Counted from the first letter of the stretch, positions 15,576 to 23,793 are shown. The stretch: DNA of 45,809 nucleotides from Paenochrobactrum gallinarii (GCF_014205685.1 NZ_JACIIU010000016.1:1-45809); one strand, 5' to 3'. Numbers and translations: made by a program. Notes: generated from the sequence alone by a model not told the origin.

Positions 15576-16754
15576 CTATGCCTTTAAAGCCGCACCGATC
15601 CATTCCAAACGCTTTTGAGGCACCAATCCAAAATTATAAAAATTGATGCCATCGACACCTGCCTGTTTGCCGGCATGTACGCGCCGCTCCAGCTCTTCCC
15701 GTTCTTGGATTAATGAGTAAAACAAACTGATCCCCAAGCCGATAAACTTATCATGCGGCAAGCGCTTTTTAGTATCAAGCAAAGCTTGCTCAATTGCATC
15801 CGCAGCCATGTCGTAACAACAAAGAATAATACCATCACAAGCAGCAACTGCACTCTCCAGATCAACGCCACCCAGCCAGCCATCTTTTAAATCCAGCAAT
15901 ATGATTTTTGATGCCGGATCAGCCGCCTGTTTAATTTCTTTTATCAGGCTGGTCACTGGCTCACTTCGCCAATTAAGGAATGAATACAGCGACGGATAAG
16001 CATGAAAAGCATCATTTCCGGCGCTTGGAAAATCAGCAAATTGTTTTTGCGGAACTTCGCGTTCGCAACTGGCAGCAATGAATTTTCTAACAGTCTGTTG
16101 TGCTCCATCAATGTCAATGCCGGCTGTTTTGGCTCGCAATTTGCAATCATCGCAGAAGCATAAAGACATCAAAAAATCATCTTCGTCGGTCAAACCAACG
16201 CCATCTTTTTCATGATGGTGTTCATGGGCAAACCCCATGAAATTAACACTTTCCAGCTCTACGCGATCAGGCTGATAACGTGTGGTAATATCCTTTACCA
16301 TAGTGACAACATAATCACGCGCAACGGGACTGGACGGACATAAATTGTAATAATTAGCGTTACCGAAAGCGTTACGGGTTACATGTTGCGGGTGCAACAT
16401 ACCCAAGCGGCTATTATGCAAGCCGACTGTCCAGCAAGACACTTGCAAACCATCTTTTTTGCGCTGTTCAATCAACTGAGCAAGCACATCGCCGCGCTCA
16501 TTCAAATTTTGCGAAACCAGAGGCCGCATTTCCTTGCCCGCCCACAAATTTTCGTCAGGCTGGTAATAAATAGTTCCATCCTCTGGAAAATAAGCTTTTT
16601 GACTTGGACTCCTTGGCTGGAAAAACCGACCAGCATGATAGGATGTTGCAAGACTGATCATATTGCCACCAGCCTTTTGGTAAAGATCATCAAGCAGCGT
16701 TTGAAGTCCTAAATCCTGAACATCCCACGGATATGTCCAAAGTGAAATTTGCAT
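15576..16754 (-). CDS. Conserved-looking protein of unknown function, probable TIM-barrel
   Basis: A 392-residue soluble protein with no signal peptide. Nothing specific is recognised. Alternating hydrophobic strand segments (MQISLWTYPWDV, DGLQVSCWTVGLHNS, DRVELESVNFMGF, SKIILLDLKDGWL, CDGIILCCYDM, KFIGLGISLFY, GVDGINFYNFGLV) fit a barrel like those of glycoside-hydrolase-type enzymes. LCFCDDCKLRAKTAGID holds a CxxC that could bind metal; the NLCPSSPVARDYV and HEHHHEKDGVGLTDEDDF runs are distinctive and may serve as family markers. Acidic residues at strand ends (ELES, DLKD, CYD) could be catalytic. It lies next to the IclR-controlled operon but on its own transcript, and may act on the same substrate. 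A sugar-active hydrolase or lyase is a guess. Confidence 0.6.
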   Translation of the reverse strand: MQISLWTYPWDVQDLGLQTLLDDLYQKAGGNMISLATSYHAGRFFQPRSPSQKAYFPEDGTIYYQPDENLWAGKEMRPLVSQNLNERGDVLAQLIEQRKKDGLQVSCWTVGLHNSRLGMLHPQHVTRNAFGNANYYNLCPSSPVARDYVVTMVKDITTRYQPDRVELESVNFMGFAHEHHHEKDGVGLTDEDDFLMSLCFCDDCKLRAKTAGIDIDGAQQTVRKFIAASCEREVPQKQFADFPSAGNDAFHAYPSLYSFLNWRSEPVTSLIKEIKQAADPASKIILLDLKDGWLGGVDLESAVAACDGIILCCYDMAADAIEQALLDTKKRLPHDKFIGLGISLFYSLIQEREELERRVHAGKQAGVDGINFYNFGLVPQKRLEWIGAALKA

Positions 16755-16940
16755 TATGTCTGCTCCCCATTTGATTTGCCTTACATAAGGGTAAATGCTG
16801 CGCAGATGTAAATATAAATTTTAATTGGAACTGACCATCAATTATTTTTCAAATATATTGTGACGTCCTTCCCTTAAATCGGACCATTTTCAGCTGCGAT
16901 TTTCCATTTATATTCTTTTTTATTGGCGAAGGAGGATTTC
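16755..16940. other. Intergenic stretch upstream of the unknown gene
   Basis: This AT-rich stretch presumably carries the promoter of the minus-strand gene ending at 15576. I see no clear operator or RNA here. GGAGGA at 16931-16936 belongs to the IS3 orfA remnant that follows. Confidence 0.4.
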
Positions 16941-17165
16941 ATGAAAGCGGGTAAATTTTCAAACGTAAAAAATTGCCTTTGTTTTAAAGCAGGCTGAGGA
17001 AGGCATGCCGATTGGCGAAGTTTGCCGCAAGGCAGGTATTGCTGAATCGACCTTTTACAGCTGGCGAAAACGCTTTGCCGGACTGATACTCTCAGATGTA
17101 AAAGCCTGTTGCGGATCGAACGCTTTCTATGCACCTATAAGCACAAGCGTGGCGAGAAGACAGTC
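16941..17165 (+). mobile_element. IS3-family orfA remnant, frameshifted and truncated
   Basis: The ATG at 16941, with GGAGGA upstream, opens MKAGKFSN. After a frameshift near 16965 the next frame reads FVLKQAEEGMPIGEVCRKAGIAESTFYSWRKRFAG. This is the complete helix-turn-helix of IS3-family OrfA. The leucine-zipper part and orfB are missing; the frame drifts into unrelated sequence and stops at 17172. The scrap abuts the first codons of a broken exonuclease gene at 17180-17265, so the ancestral element probably disrupted that gene. Confidence 0.75.
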
Positions 17166-17179
17166 TTCGGATTAAGGAG

Positions 17180-17265
17180 AAAGGTAATAACCCAGTCGTT
17201 TCTGTATCAAAAACAATAGCGCGTTTTTTACGTGTATGAAACGCTGGATTATTATTATCTGCCAT
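17180..17265 (-). pseudogene. DnaQ-like 3'-5' exonuclease, N-terminal fragment
   Basis: The minus-strand ATG at 17265, preceded by GGGAGAGGC, opens MADNNNPAFHTRKKRAIVFD and continues TETTGLL. The FDTETTG string is the Exo I motif (Asp-x-Glu) of DEDD exonucleases. After about 27 codons the similarity ends at the IS3 scrap. Only the start of the gene remains, with its ribosome site, so it cannot give an active enzyme. Whether another copy exists in the genome cannot be seen. Confidence 0.6.
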
Positions 17266-17382
17266 GCCTCTCCCCAGTTAATCAGAGAATGGCATCATTA
17301 TAGCAACTCTTAAACTACATCTTTTGATCATTCATTTCGACAGATTACAAATAACGCACCGGATTAATTCAAAAGATGTGCC
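17266..17382. other. Intergenic stretch, no gene seen
   Basis: AT-rich sequence between the exonuclease fragment and the nitronate monooxygenase stop codon. It probably held the promoter of the broken exonuclease gene. No clear terminator for the nitronate monooxygenase gene is seen. Confidence 0.4.
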
Positions 17383-18441
17383 TCAAAATGTTGAGCTATA
17401 ATTGTTCAATTCCTGTGCCAATAAAGCCACCAAATCAGCCGCCGGCATGGCGCGGGAAAGCGGCGCGCCTTGCCCTGCCCATTGCGCGCCAAAGCCGTTT
17501 TCACCTTTAGCTTTCGCTGCCGCATGCAATGCTTTGGCGGCATCATAAGCAATCGGATAAGCAGGCGGCAAATGACCGTTAAGCACTTTATGCAATGCCG
17601 TATAGCGATTAGCCAGTGATCGCGCCGGACGACCTGAAATAATCGGGGTCAAAAGGGTGCGATAAGCCCCTTCGCTTTTTAATGCAGCACGATAAGCATC
17701 ATCAGCCGCAGATTCCGGGCAGGCAATAAAAGCGGTGCCCATTTGCGCAGCAACCGCGCCATAATTAAGTGCCGCAGCAATACCAGCGCCATTCATGATG
17801 CCACCTGCAGTAATCACCGGCATATCCAGTTCACGCGTTAAAATTTGCGTCAAAGCCAAGGCGCTCAAACCATCATCCGCACCAGCGGGATTAAAAATAC
17901 CGCGATGGCCACCGGCTTCAATGCCTTGAGCAATCACAATATCAAGGCCAGCTTTTTTAATCTGGCGAGCCTCGTCAAGGCTGGTCGCCGATGCCATCAA
18001 AGTAATTCCGGCAGATTTCATCGCTTGAATGGCTTCGGCAGATGGTAAGCCAAAATGAAAGCTTGCCACTGCGGGTTTTGTTTCCAGCAAAAGCTGCAAT
18101 AATTCCGGATCGTGCTTGAAGCTTCTATAAATTGTGTTGAGTTGCTTTGGCGGTTCAGCACCAAATTCTGCAAATAATGGTGCCAGCCATTCAAGCCAAG
18201 CCGCTTCACGCGATGCATTGGCTTCACCTGCTTCATGGGTGAAAAAATTAACGTTAAAAGGGCGGTTCGTGCGTTGGTGTAATTCTTCAATCATCGCACG
18301 CGCGCCTTTTGCATCTGTTGCGCCCACCCCGATAGAACCAAGTGCACCCGCATTCGACACTTCAGCTGCCAAAAGCGGTGTTGCCACTCCTGCCATCGGT
18401 GCCTGAATAAGCGGAATTGTTACACCTAATTTATCCAGCAT
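17383..18441 (-). CDS. Nitronate monooxygenase (2-nitropropane dioxygenase family)
   Basis: A 352-residue FMN-binding TIM-barrel enzyme that oxidises alkyl nitronates to aldehyde or ketone and nitrite. The opening IPLIQAPMAGVATPLLAAEVSNAGALGSIG, the FMN-phosphate region VIAQGIEAGGHRG, and PVITAGGIMNGAGIAAALNYGAVAAQMGTAF are hallmark strings. The start at 18441 is preferred over one 27 bases upstream because AAAGGGG lies eight bases before it and the homology begins there. It is divergent from the ModE-like gene. It likely detoxifies nitro compounds such as propionate 3-nitronate; the physiological substrate is not shown. Confidence 0.85.
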   Translation of the reverse strand: MLDKLGVTIPLIQAPMAGVATPLLAAEVSNAGALGSIGVGATDAKGARAMIEELHQRTNRPFNVNFFTHEAGEANASREAAWLEWLAPLFAEFGAEPPKQLNTIYRSFKHDPELLQLLLETKPAVASFHFGLPSAEAIQAMKSAGITLMASATSLDEARQIKKAGLDIVIAQGIEAGGHRGIFNPAGADDGLSALALTQILTRELDMPVITAGGIMNGAGIAAALNYGAVAAQMGTAFIACPESAADDAYRAALKSEGAYRTLLTPIISGRPARSLANRYTALHKVLNGHLPPAYPIAYDAAKALHAAAKAKGENGFGAQWAGQGAPLSRAMPAADLVALLAQELNNYSSTF

Positions 18442-18591
18442 CTGCACATCCCCTTTGAAACGACTCAAGCACTATTATTGGCTTTGATAAATATAACGCC
18501 TTTTTTCAATTCCCATGCAAAATCTTGCTATCTTCACGTTGCCCCTTTATGGCTTAGTAAAGCCTATGCGTACTTGTCTGAGGAGAAACAA

Positions 18592-18975
18592 TTGTCCGGG
18601 ATTGCTCTGAAACCAATCATCCGCATTGATGCCTCCGACGAAAAGTCGAATGCCGAGCGTATCGGACGCGGCAAAATCCAATTGCTTGAACATATAAAAG
18701 AAACCGGCTCCATTTCATCGGCCGGAAGAGCAATGAATATGTCTTACCGGCGCGCATGGATGCTGGTAAATGCCATGAACACTATGTTTTCCCAGTCGGT
18801 AGTAGATTCCCAACGCGGCGGCAAACATGGCGGCGGTGCTATTGTTACCCCTTTTGGCGAAGAGCTGATTAAGCACTTTCGCACAATGGAGCGCCTGACA
18901 GCCGCAGCAATCGAGCCGCAAATGCAATGGCTGCGTGAGCATTTGAACGAAACACTTGAGCCGCCAAAAGACTAA
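18592..18975 (+). CDS. ModE-like winged helix-turn-helix regulator without a molybdate-binding domain
   Basis: A 127-residue DNA-binding protein starting at a TTG at 18592 with GAGGAG just upstream; the open frame extends further up, but that part shows no homology. RIGRGKIQLLEHIKETGSISSAGRAMNMSYRRAWMLVNAMNTMF matches the N-terminal domain of ModE, the molybdate-responsive regulator. RGGKHGGGAIVTPFGEELIKHFRTME is the wing segment. The C-terminal molybdate-binding (MOP) domains of full ModE are absent, so either the effector is sensed another way or a partner senses it. It sits 145 bp upstream of a FecBCD-type importer whose promoter carries a ModE-box-like repeat. Confidence 0.82.
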   Translation: MSGIALKPIIRIDASDEKSNAERIGRGKIQLLEHIKETGSISSAGRAMNMSYRRAWMLVNAMNTMFSQSVVDSQRGGKHGGGAIVTPFGEELIKHFRTMERLTAAAIEPQMQWLREHLNETLEPPKD

Positions 18976-19024
18976 GCCCGAAATTTCTCTATTTGCTAAT
19001 ATAAATGGAAAAAACGGGTAAGGT

Positions 19025-19058
19025 TTGACAAGCGTTATGTTTTGTCAAATATAATGCT
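19025..19058 (+). promoter_or_regulatory. Promoter with ModE-box-like inverted repeat
   Basis: AGCGTTAT (19031-19038) and ATAATGCT (19051-19058) form an inverted repeat with one mismatch and a 12-bp spacer. This is the same spacing as I recall for the E. coli modA operator, CGTTAT-N12-ATAACG. A TTGACA (19025-19030) and a TATAAT (19050-19055) overlap it with a 19-bp gap, so binding would block RNA polymerase. A second repeat, TTTGACA/TGTCAAA (19024-19030, 19043-19049), is nested. It lies 63 bp before the binding-protein start. Confidence 0.55.
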
Positions 19059-19120
19059 AGCTATAATAAATCAGCCTTCGTTGCATTAACGCAGACACGG
19101 CTTAAACGGGAACCATCAGC

Positions 19121-20149
19121 ATGCGCTTTCTCACCCTGCTTATCGCAGCATTTTTTGCCATTATCGGGACAGTGCACGCCCGAACATTTACCGACTCCGC
19201 CGGTCGTAAGGTCGAATTGCCGGATACGGTCAATTCGGTGCTGGCCGCAGGCCCGCCGGCATCCGTGCTGATTTACACGGTCGCGCCTGAAAAACTGGCC
19301 GGCTGGGTGCGTGAACCTGGTGCAAAAGACAAAGAATATCTGCTGAAAGCGGTTGCTGATCTGCCAACTTATGGCCGCCTGACTGGCAAAGGCGGAACAG
19401 CCAATATTGAAGCCGCCCTTGCTGCCAAGCCTGATTTTATTCTTGATGTCGGCACAATCAGCGACACCTATATTTCCTTGGCCGACAAGGTGCAGGAGCA
19501 AACCGGCATCCCTTATATTCTCATTGATGGCAGTTTTGATAAAACCGCAGATGTTTTCAAGCTGATGGGTGAATTGCTCGGCACTGAAGAACGCGCTCAG
19601 CAATTGGCTGATTACGCTACCAAAACCATTGATGGTCTGAATACAAAGCTTGGCGCTATTGCGCCGGAAAATCGTCCGGCCGTTTATTATGGCCGCGGTG
19701 GTGATGGCTTGGAAACCGGCATGGACGGTTCCATCAATTTGGAAATTCTAAACTTTGTCGGTGGCAAAAATGTTGCTGCTGTCACTGGTAAAGGCGGGTT
19801 GACCAATGTGTCGCTCGAGCAGGTTCTCACATGGAACCCGCAAATTATCTTAGGTTCGGATGAGAAATTTGTTGCCGCAGTCAAGACCGACCCATTGTGG
19901 AAGGAAGTGAATGCCGTGCAAAATGGTCTGGTTTTCCGCACTCCAATGCGTCCCTTTGGCTGGTTTGACACCCCCCCAAGTGTAAACCGCCTGATTGGCG
20001 TGCGTTGGCTGGAACAGATCCTTTACCCCGATAGTTTTGAAGGGGATTTGCGCGCCGAGACACGTGATTTCTACAAGCTGTTTTATCAGGTGGATCTGTC
20101 GGACGCCCAAGTGGATGCTTTGCTGCATGATGCGGTGCGCGCCCAATAA
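19121..20149 (+). CDS. Periplasmic binding protein of a FecBCD-type metal/oxyanion importer
   Basis: A 342-residue family 8 (COG0614) binding protein. Residues 1-20 form a signal peptide (MRFLTLLIAAFFAIIGTVHA), with no lipobox. The mature protein starts TFTDSAGRKVELPDTVNSVLAAGPPASVLIY, the normal opening of iron-siderophore/B12-type binding proteins. A long helix spans the middle, and RPFGWFDTPPSVNRLIGVRWLEQILYP marks the second lobe. Annotation pipelines usually call this iron-complex. The adjacent ModE-like regulator and ModE-box-like promoter make molybdate or tungstate equally plausible, as in the MolBCA system of Haemophilus, whose importer is also of FecCD type. The stop overlaps the permease start as TAATG. 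Confidence 0.82.
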   Translation: MRFLTLLIAAFFAIIGTVHARTFTDSAGRKVELPDTVNSVLAAGPPASVLIYTVAPEKLAGWVREPGAKDKEYLLKAVADLPTYGRLTGKGGTANIEAALAAKPDFILDVGTISDTYISLADKVQEQTGIPYILIDGSFDKTADVFKLMGELLGTEERAQQLADYATKTIDGLNTKLGAIAPENRPAVYYGRGGDGLETGMDGSINLEILNFVGGKNVAAVTGKGGLTNVSLEQVLTWNPQIILGSDEKFVAAVKTDPLWKEVNAVQNGLVFRTPMRPFGWFDTPPSVNRLIGVRWLEQILYPDSFEGDLRAETRDFYKLFYQVDLSDAQVDALLHDAVRAQ

Positions 20150-21192
20150 TGACAGGCAACAAAAAAGGGCTGGCTGCTCATTACCTTCAAAGGCGGCCAG
20201 CCCTTATTTTTTATCTTTTTGTTTTAGCAGCACTGGCGGTTTTATCTTTAACCATCGGCAAATATCCGCTGAGCTTTAAAGACATTGCCGATGTGATTAT
20301 CCATACCGTCGCGCCAAGCTCCGCTCAACCGGATGCAATGGCGCAAAATGTCATCTGGAACATCCGGCTGCCACGCATTTTGCTGGCACTCTTAGTGGGC
20401 GCATCCCTTGCAGCGGCTGGCGCCACCTATCAAGGTATTTTCCGCAATCCGCTCGTTTCACCCGATATTCTGGGCGTTTCTGCCGGAGCCAGTTTGGGTG
20501 CCATTTTAGGGCTATTCCTATATCTGCCGGTCGTGACTGTGCAGATTTTAAGCTTTTGCGGCGGATTGCTGACTGTTGCCGCCGTTTATTCACTGGGCCT
20601 TGCCATCCGCAACCGTGATCCGGTGCTTGTGCTGGTGCTCGCCGGTATAGCAATTGGTGCCTTGGTGGGTGCCGCTATTTCTCTCTTGAAAATTCTGGCT
20701 GATCCCTATGATCAATTACCAGCCATCACCTATTGGCTGCTTGGCAGTTTGACCGCAATCACCAGATCAGATGTTTTATCTGTACTCCCCGCCTTTTTGC
20801 TCGGTTTAGTGCCGCTGATGATTTTGCGCTGGCGGGTCAATTTACTGACACTCAGCGATGATGAGGCGAAAACCCTTGGCGTCAACACGACCATTTTGCG
20901 CCCGCTGCTGATTGCTTCTGCCACGTTGATGACAGCAGCAGCTGTCTCCGTCACCGGTATTATTGGTTGGATCGGCCTTATCATTCCACATATTGCACGC
21001 CTTCTTGTCGGCCCCGATTTTCGCAAGCTATTACCCGTTTCAATGATTTTAGGCGCTGGCTATTTGCTGATAGTCGACCTTTTAGCGCGCTCTATAGCAA
21101 CCATTGAAATACCGCTTGGCATTTTAACTGCCACGGTCGGCGCACCATTTTTCATCTGGCTTCTCGCTTCCGGCAAACGAAGCTGGCAATGA
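20149..21192 (+). CDS. FecCD-family ABC permease
   Basis: A 347-residue inner-membrane permease with about 9-10 hydrophobic spans. Diagnostic strings are WNIRLPRILLALLVGASLAAAGATYQGIFRNPLVSPDILGVSAGASLGAIL and VTGIIGWIGLIIPHIARLLVGPDFRKLLPVS, which match BtuC/FecD/FhuB proteins. It begins on the last base of the binding-protein stop and ends with an ATGA overlap into the ATPase, so it is translationally coupled on both sides. It forms a homodimer in relatives. The substrate depends on the binding protein (see there). Confidence 0.9.
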   Translation: MTGNKKGLAAHYLQRRPALIFYLFVLAALAVLSLTIGKYPLSFKDIADVIIHTVAPSSAQPDAMAQNVIWNIRLPRILLALLVGASLAAAGATYQGIFRNPLVSPDILGVSAGASLGAILGLFLYLPVVTVQILSFCGGLLTVAAVYSLGLAIRNRDPVLVLVLAGIAIGALVGAAISLLKILADPYDQLPAITYWLLGSLTAITRSDVLSVLPAFLLGLVPLMILRWRVNLLTLSDDEAKTLGVNTTILRPLLIASATLMTAAAVSVTGIIGWIGLIIPHIARLLVGPDFRKLLPVSMILGAGYLLIVDLLARSIATIEIPLGILTATVGAPFFIWLLASGKRSWQ

Positions 21193-21977
21193 AATTAAGC
21201 GCAGAAAACCTCAGTTTTGGCTATGGCAAACGCATCATTGCGCAAAATATCAATTTAAGCGTTGCGCAAGGTGAAGTGCTATGTTTGCTGGGTGCCAATG
21301 GTGCCGGTAAAACAACGCTTTTTAAAACGCTGCTCGGCCTCATCAAGCCGCATAGTGGTCGCATCACACTTGATAATGCACCATTAGAGCAATTGAGCCT
21401 CCACCAGCGCGCCCGTAAAATTGCCTATGTGCCGCAAGCCCATAATGCGCTTTTTCCGTTTGATGTTCTGGATGTGGTCATAATGGGGGCGGCTGCCCAA
21501 TTAAGCCTGACCACCAAACCATCCGCATCAGAAATGCAGGAAGCATTGCGCTTACTTGAGCGTTTCAACATGGCGCATCTGGCCGATAAAGCCTATACGG
21601 AAATCAGCGGTGGCGAGCGCCAGATCGTTCTGATTGCCCGCGCATTGATGCAAAAAGCACAAATTCTGGTGATGGACGAGCCAACCGCCAGCCTTGATTA
21701 CGGCAACCAATTACGTATTTTGCAGCAGATTAAAGAACTGTCAAAATCCGGCATTAGCGTCATTTTATCGACCCATAATCCTGATCACGTTTTTATCTGC
21801 GCCGATCAGGTCGCGCTGTTACATCAAGGCGCACTCATTGCCAGCGGAACACCACAAGCAGTGATCACGCCGGAAAACCTGAAAAAGATTTACCAAATCG
21901 ACGTCACAATCGGCCAGCTTCACGGTAGCCCCTACCCGCTTTGCGCCCCTGTTTTACCTGAAAGCGATCATCAATGA
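21189..21977 (+). CDS. FecE/MolC-type ABC transporter ATP-binding protein
   Basis: A 262-residue ATPase. Walker A is LLGANGAGKTTLFKTL (residues ~33-48), the Q-loop is AYVPQAHNALFPFDVLDVV, the signature is ISGGERQIVLIARALMQ, Walker B is ILVMDEPTASLDYG and the switch histidine is in LSTHNPDHVF. These fit the iron-complex/B12/molybdate subgroup. FPFDVLDVVIMG is shared with the siderophore group. ATGA overlaps join it to the permease before and to trmO after. It hydrolyses ATP to drive uptake through the permease dimer. Confidence 0.9.
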   Translation: MKLSAENLSFGYGKRIIAQNINLSVAQGEVLCLLGANGAGKTTLFKTLLGLIKPHSGRITLDNAPLEQLSLHQRARKIAYVPQAHNALFPFDVLDVVIMGAAAQLSLTTKPSASEMQEALRLLERFNMAHLADKAYTEISGGERQIVLIARALMQKAQILVMDEPTASLDYGNQLRILQQIKELSKSGISVILSTHNPDHVFICADQVALLHQGALIASGTPQAVITPENLKKIYQIDVTIGQLHGSPYPLCAPVLPESDHQ

Positions 21978-22501
21978 GCGAGCTAACACCCAAACAGGCC
22001 CCTGCTGAGAGTTTCGAAAGTGATCTGCGCCTTAATGAGCGCGCTGTCACACCACCCAAAGCGCAGGATGCAGGGCTTGAATTTATTGGCCGCATCACAA
22101 CCCCTTGGACATCAAGACTTGAATGTCCGCGCCAAGGCCGTCATGACGGGCCTTTATGCCAGATTGAAATTTTTGAGCCTTGGGCGCCAGCTCTTGAAGG
22201 CATAGAAGAATTTCAACACTTGGAAATTCTTTATTGGTTGCATCAATCACGCCGAGATCTGATATTTCAGAGCCCCGCCAATAATGGTGAGATACGCGGC
22301 ACATTTTCCATCCGCTCACCCATCCGGCCAAACCCAATCGGCACATCTACCGTTTTGCTGGAAAAAAGAGAAAATAATCTTCTCTGGGTGCGTGGGCTTG
22401 ATTGCCTGAATGATACACCGCTACTTGATTTAAAGCCGGAGCGCTCAAGTTTCAAACCACTGGCCGCCCCGCAAAAAGGCGATTTTGACATCTGCCCTTA
22501 A
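21974..22501 (+). CDS. trmO: tRNA (N6-threonylcarbamoyladenosine(37)-N6)-methyltransferase, TrmO/TsaA family
   Basis: A 175-residue SAM-dependent methyltransferase of the YaeB/TsaA beta-barrel family that adds the methyl group of m6t6A37 in tRNA-Thr. FIGRITTPW, DGPLCQIEIFEPWAPALEGIEEFQHLEILYWLHQSRRD, the hallmark RSPIRPNPIGTSTV and LDCLNDTPLLDLKP are present in order. It is shorter than the E. coli enzyme (about 235 residues) and consists of the catalytic domain only, plus a ~28-residue N-terminal tail. The gene is fused by an ATGA overlap to the metal-importer ATPase, which would make its expression follow metal supply. A bidirectional terminator follows. Confidence 0.85.
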   Translation: MSELTPKQAPAESFESDLRLNERAVTPPKAQDAGLEFIGRITTPWTSRLECPRQGRHDGPLCQIEIFEPWAPALEGIEEFQHLEILYWLHQSRRDLIFQSPANNGEIRGTFSIRSPIRPNPIGTSTVLLEKRENNLLWVRGLDCLNDTPLLDLKPERSSFKPLAAPQKGDFDICP

Positions 22502-22505
22502 AGAA

Positions 22506-22539
22506 AACTGCGCTTAGAATAAAACATCCAAGCGCAGTT
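22506..22539. terminator. Bidirectional terminator between convergent trmO and iolG
   Basis: AACTGCGCTT (22506-22515) pairs perfectly with AAGCGCAGTT (22530-22539) around a 14-base loop. It lies between the trmO stop and the iolG stop and can serve both. Confidence 0.8.
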
Positions 22540-22550
22540 CATCGCTCAAT

Positions 22551-23558
22551 TTAAGCGGTTATTTCCGAGAGCTTAACAGCGCGCTTTTCGTGCACCGATT
22601 TAAGGGCGGCTTCCGCCAATGCCAAAGCCATCAAACCATCTTGCGCTGAAGGCGATGCAGGGGTTTTATTATCCAGCGCATCAATAAAGGCAGCGATTTC
22701 TGCTGCATAGGCTTGCGTATAGCGTGTCATGAAAAAATCATGCAGAGCGGGGCGATTATAGCCGGTTTTCGTTGCCACTTCGATGGAAACCGGACGCTGA
22801 TTTTCAGCAGATACTGCCCCCAATGAACCATGCACTTCAATGCGCTGATCATAGCCATAGCTTGCGCGGCGTGAATTAGAAATCACGCATTGCTTGCCGC
22901 TGGCAGTCGTCAAAATCACGCTGGCACTGTCAAAATCGCCAAGCTCACCGATTTTCGGATCAACCAGCACCGAGGCAGAAGCCATCACGCTGTCAATTTC
23001 TTCACCAAGCAAATAACGCGCCATATCAAAATCATGAATGGTCATATCGCGGAACATACCACCCGAAACAGTGATATATTCAGGCGGCGGCGCACCCGGA
23101 TCGCGGCTGGTGATGGTTACCATTTCCACATCGCCAATGCGCCCCTCATCAATGGCACCGCGTACCGCCTGAAAATGCGGATCAAAACGACGATTGAAGC
23201 CGAGCATCACCGTTGCATTGGTTTCAGCAATGGTTTTCAGGCAATCGCGCACACGCTCAATGCTCAGATCCACCGGCTTTTCACAAAAAACCGCTTTGCC
23301 GGCACGCGCAAAACGCTCGATCAATTCAGCATGGGTGTTGGTTGGCGTGCAAATCAGCACAGCATCCACATCATCCGACTGCTCAATTTCTTCAATGGTG
23401 CGAATTTCGCAATCACCGGCCGTTTTGGCTATAGCTTCAGCAGATGGCGCATGTGCATCCGCCACTGCAACAAGACGGGCACGCGGATCAGATGCAATTG
23501 CACCAGCGTGAACTTTGCCGATACGACCTGCCCCTAAGAGCGCAAGACGGGTTACCAT
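22551..23558 (-). CDS. iolG: Inositol 2-dehydrogenase
   Basis: A 335-residue NAD-dependent Gfo/Idh/MocA oxidoreductase that oxidises myo-inositol to 2-keto-myo-inositol, the first step of the pathway. The Rossmann motif ALLGAGRIGKVHAGAI is at residues 6-21, the catalytic-lysine motif VFCEKPVDL near residue 95, and GGMFRDMTIHDFDMARYLLGEEIDSV forms the second-domain signature with the catalytic His/Asp pair. The start at 23558 is chosen over one 84 bases upstream because GGGAGGAGA precedes it and homology starts at once. It is divergent from iolR and shares a control region with it. Confidence 0.9.
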   Translation of the reverse strand: MVTRLALLGAGRIGKVHAGAIASDPRARLVAVADAHAPSAEAIAKTAGDCEIRTIEEIEQSDDVDAVLICTPTNTHAELIERFARAGKAVFCEKPVDLSIERVRDCLKTIAETNATVMLGFNRRFDPHFQAVRGAIDEGRIGDVEMVTITSRDPGAPPPEYITVSGGMFRDMTIHDFDMARYLLGEEIDSVMASASVLVDPKIGELGDFDSASVILTTASGKQCVISNSRRASYGYDQRIEVHGSLGAVSAENQRPVSIEVATKTGYNRPALHDFFMTRYTQAYAAEIAAFIDALDNKTPASPSAQDGLMALALAEAALKSVHEKRAVKLSEITA

Positions 23559-23652
23559 AAATGTCTCCTCCCATTCACATTCAAGAACCTTTGGCGCACG
23601 CAAGAACCTGTGGTCAAAAAGCATCTGCAATGGAACAGTCATGGTTAGCTGT

Positions 23653-23671
23653 GGAATATTTATTCTATTTT
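23653..23671. promoter_or_regulatory. Candidate IolR operator upstream of iolG
   Basis: GGAATATTTATTCTATTTT contains the palindrome GAATA-TT-TATTC and fits GGAA-N6-TTC(T), close to the GGAA-N6-TTCC motif I recall for S. meliloti IolR. The ten bases ATTCTATTTT (23662-23671) recur as their reverse complement at 24651-24660 upstream of iolC. It is in the 235-bp divergent iolG/iolR region. Confidence 0.45.
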
Positions 23672-23793
23672 GCTAGATTGTGATATAAGTTATGTCAAGA
23701 GGGCAGAAAATTTCATACACATTGCTCGTGTAAATTGCGCTCAACCAACGAAAGAATGTTGACCAGCTTCCTGCTGAAAGTTTCGAAAGAGAT

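Noticed and set aside
18475..18498. Second ModE-box upstream of the ModE-like gene
   Set aside because: Only one half-site (ATAACG at 18493-18498) is present; the expected partner position reads TTATTG.
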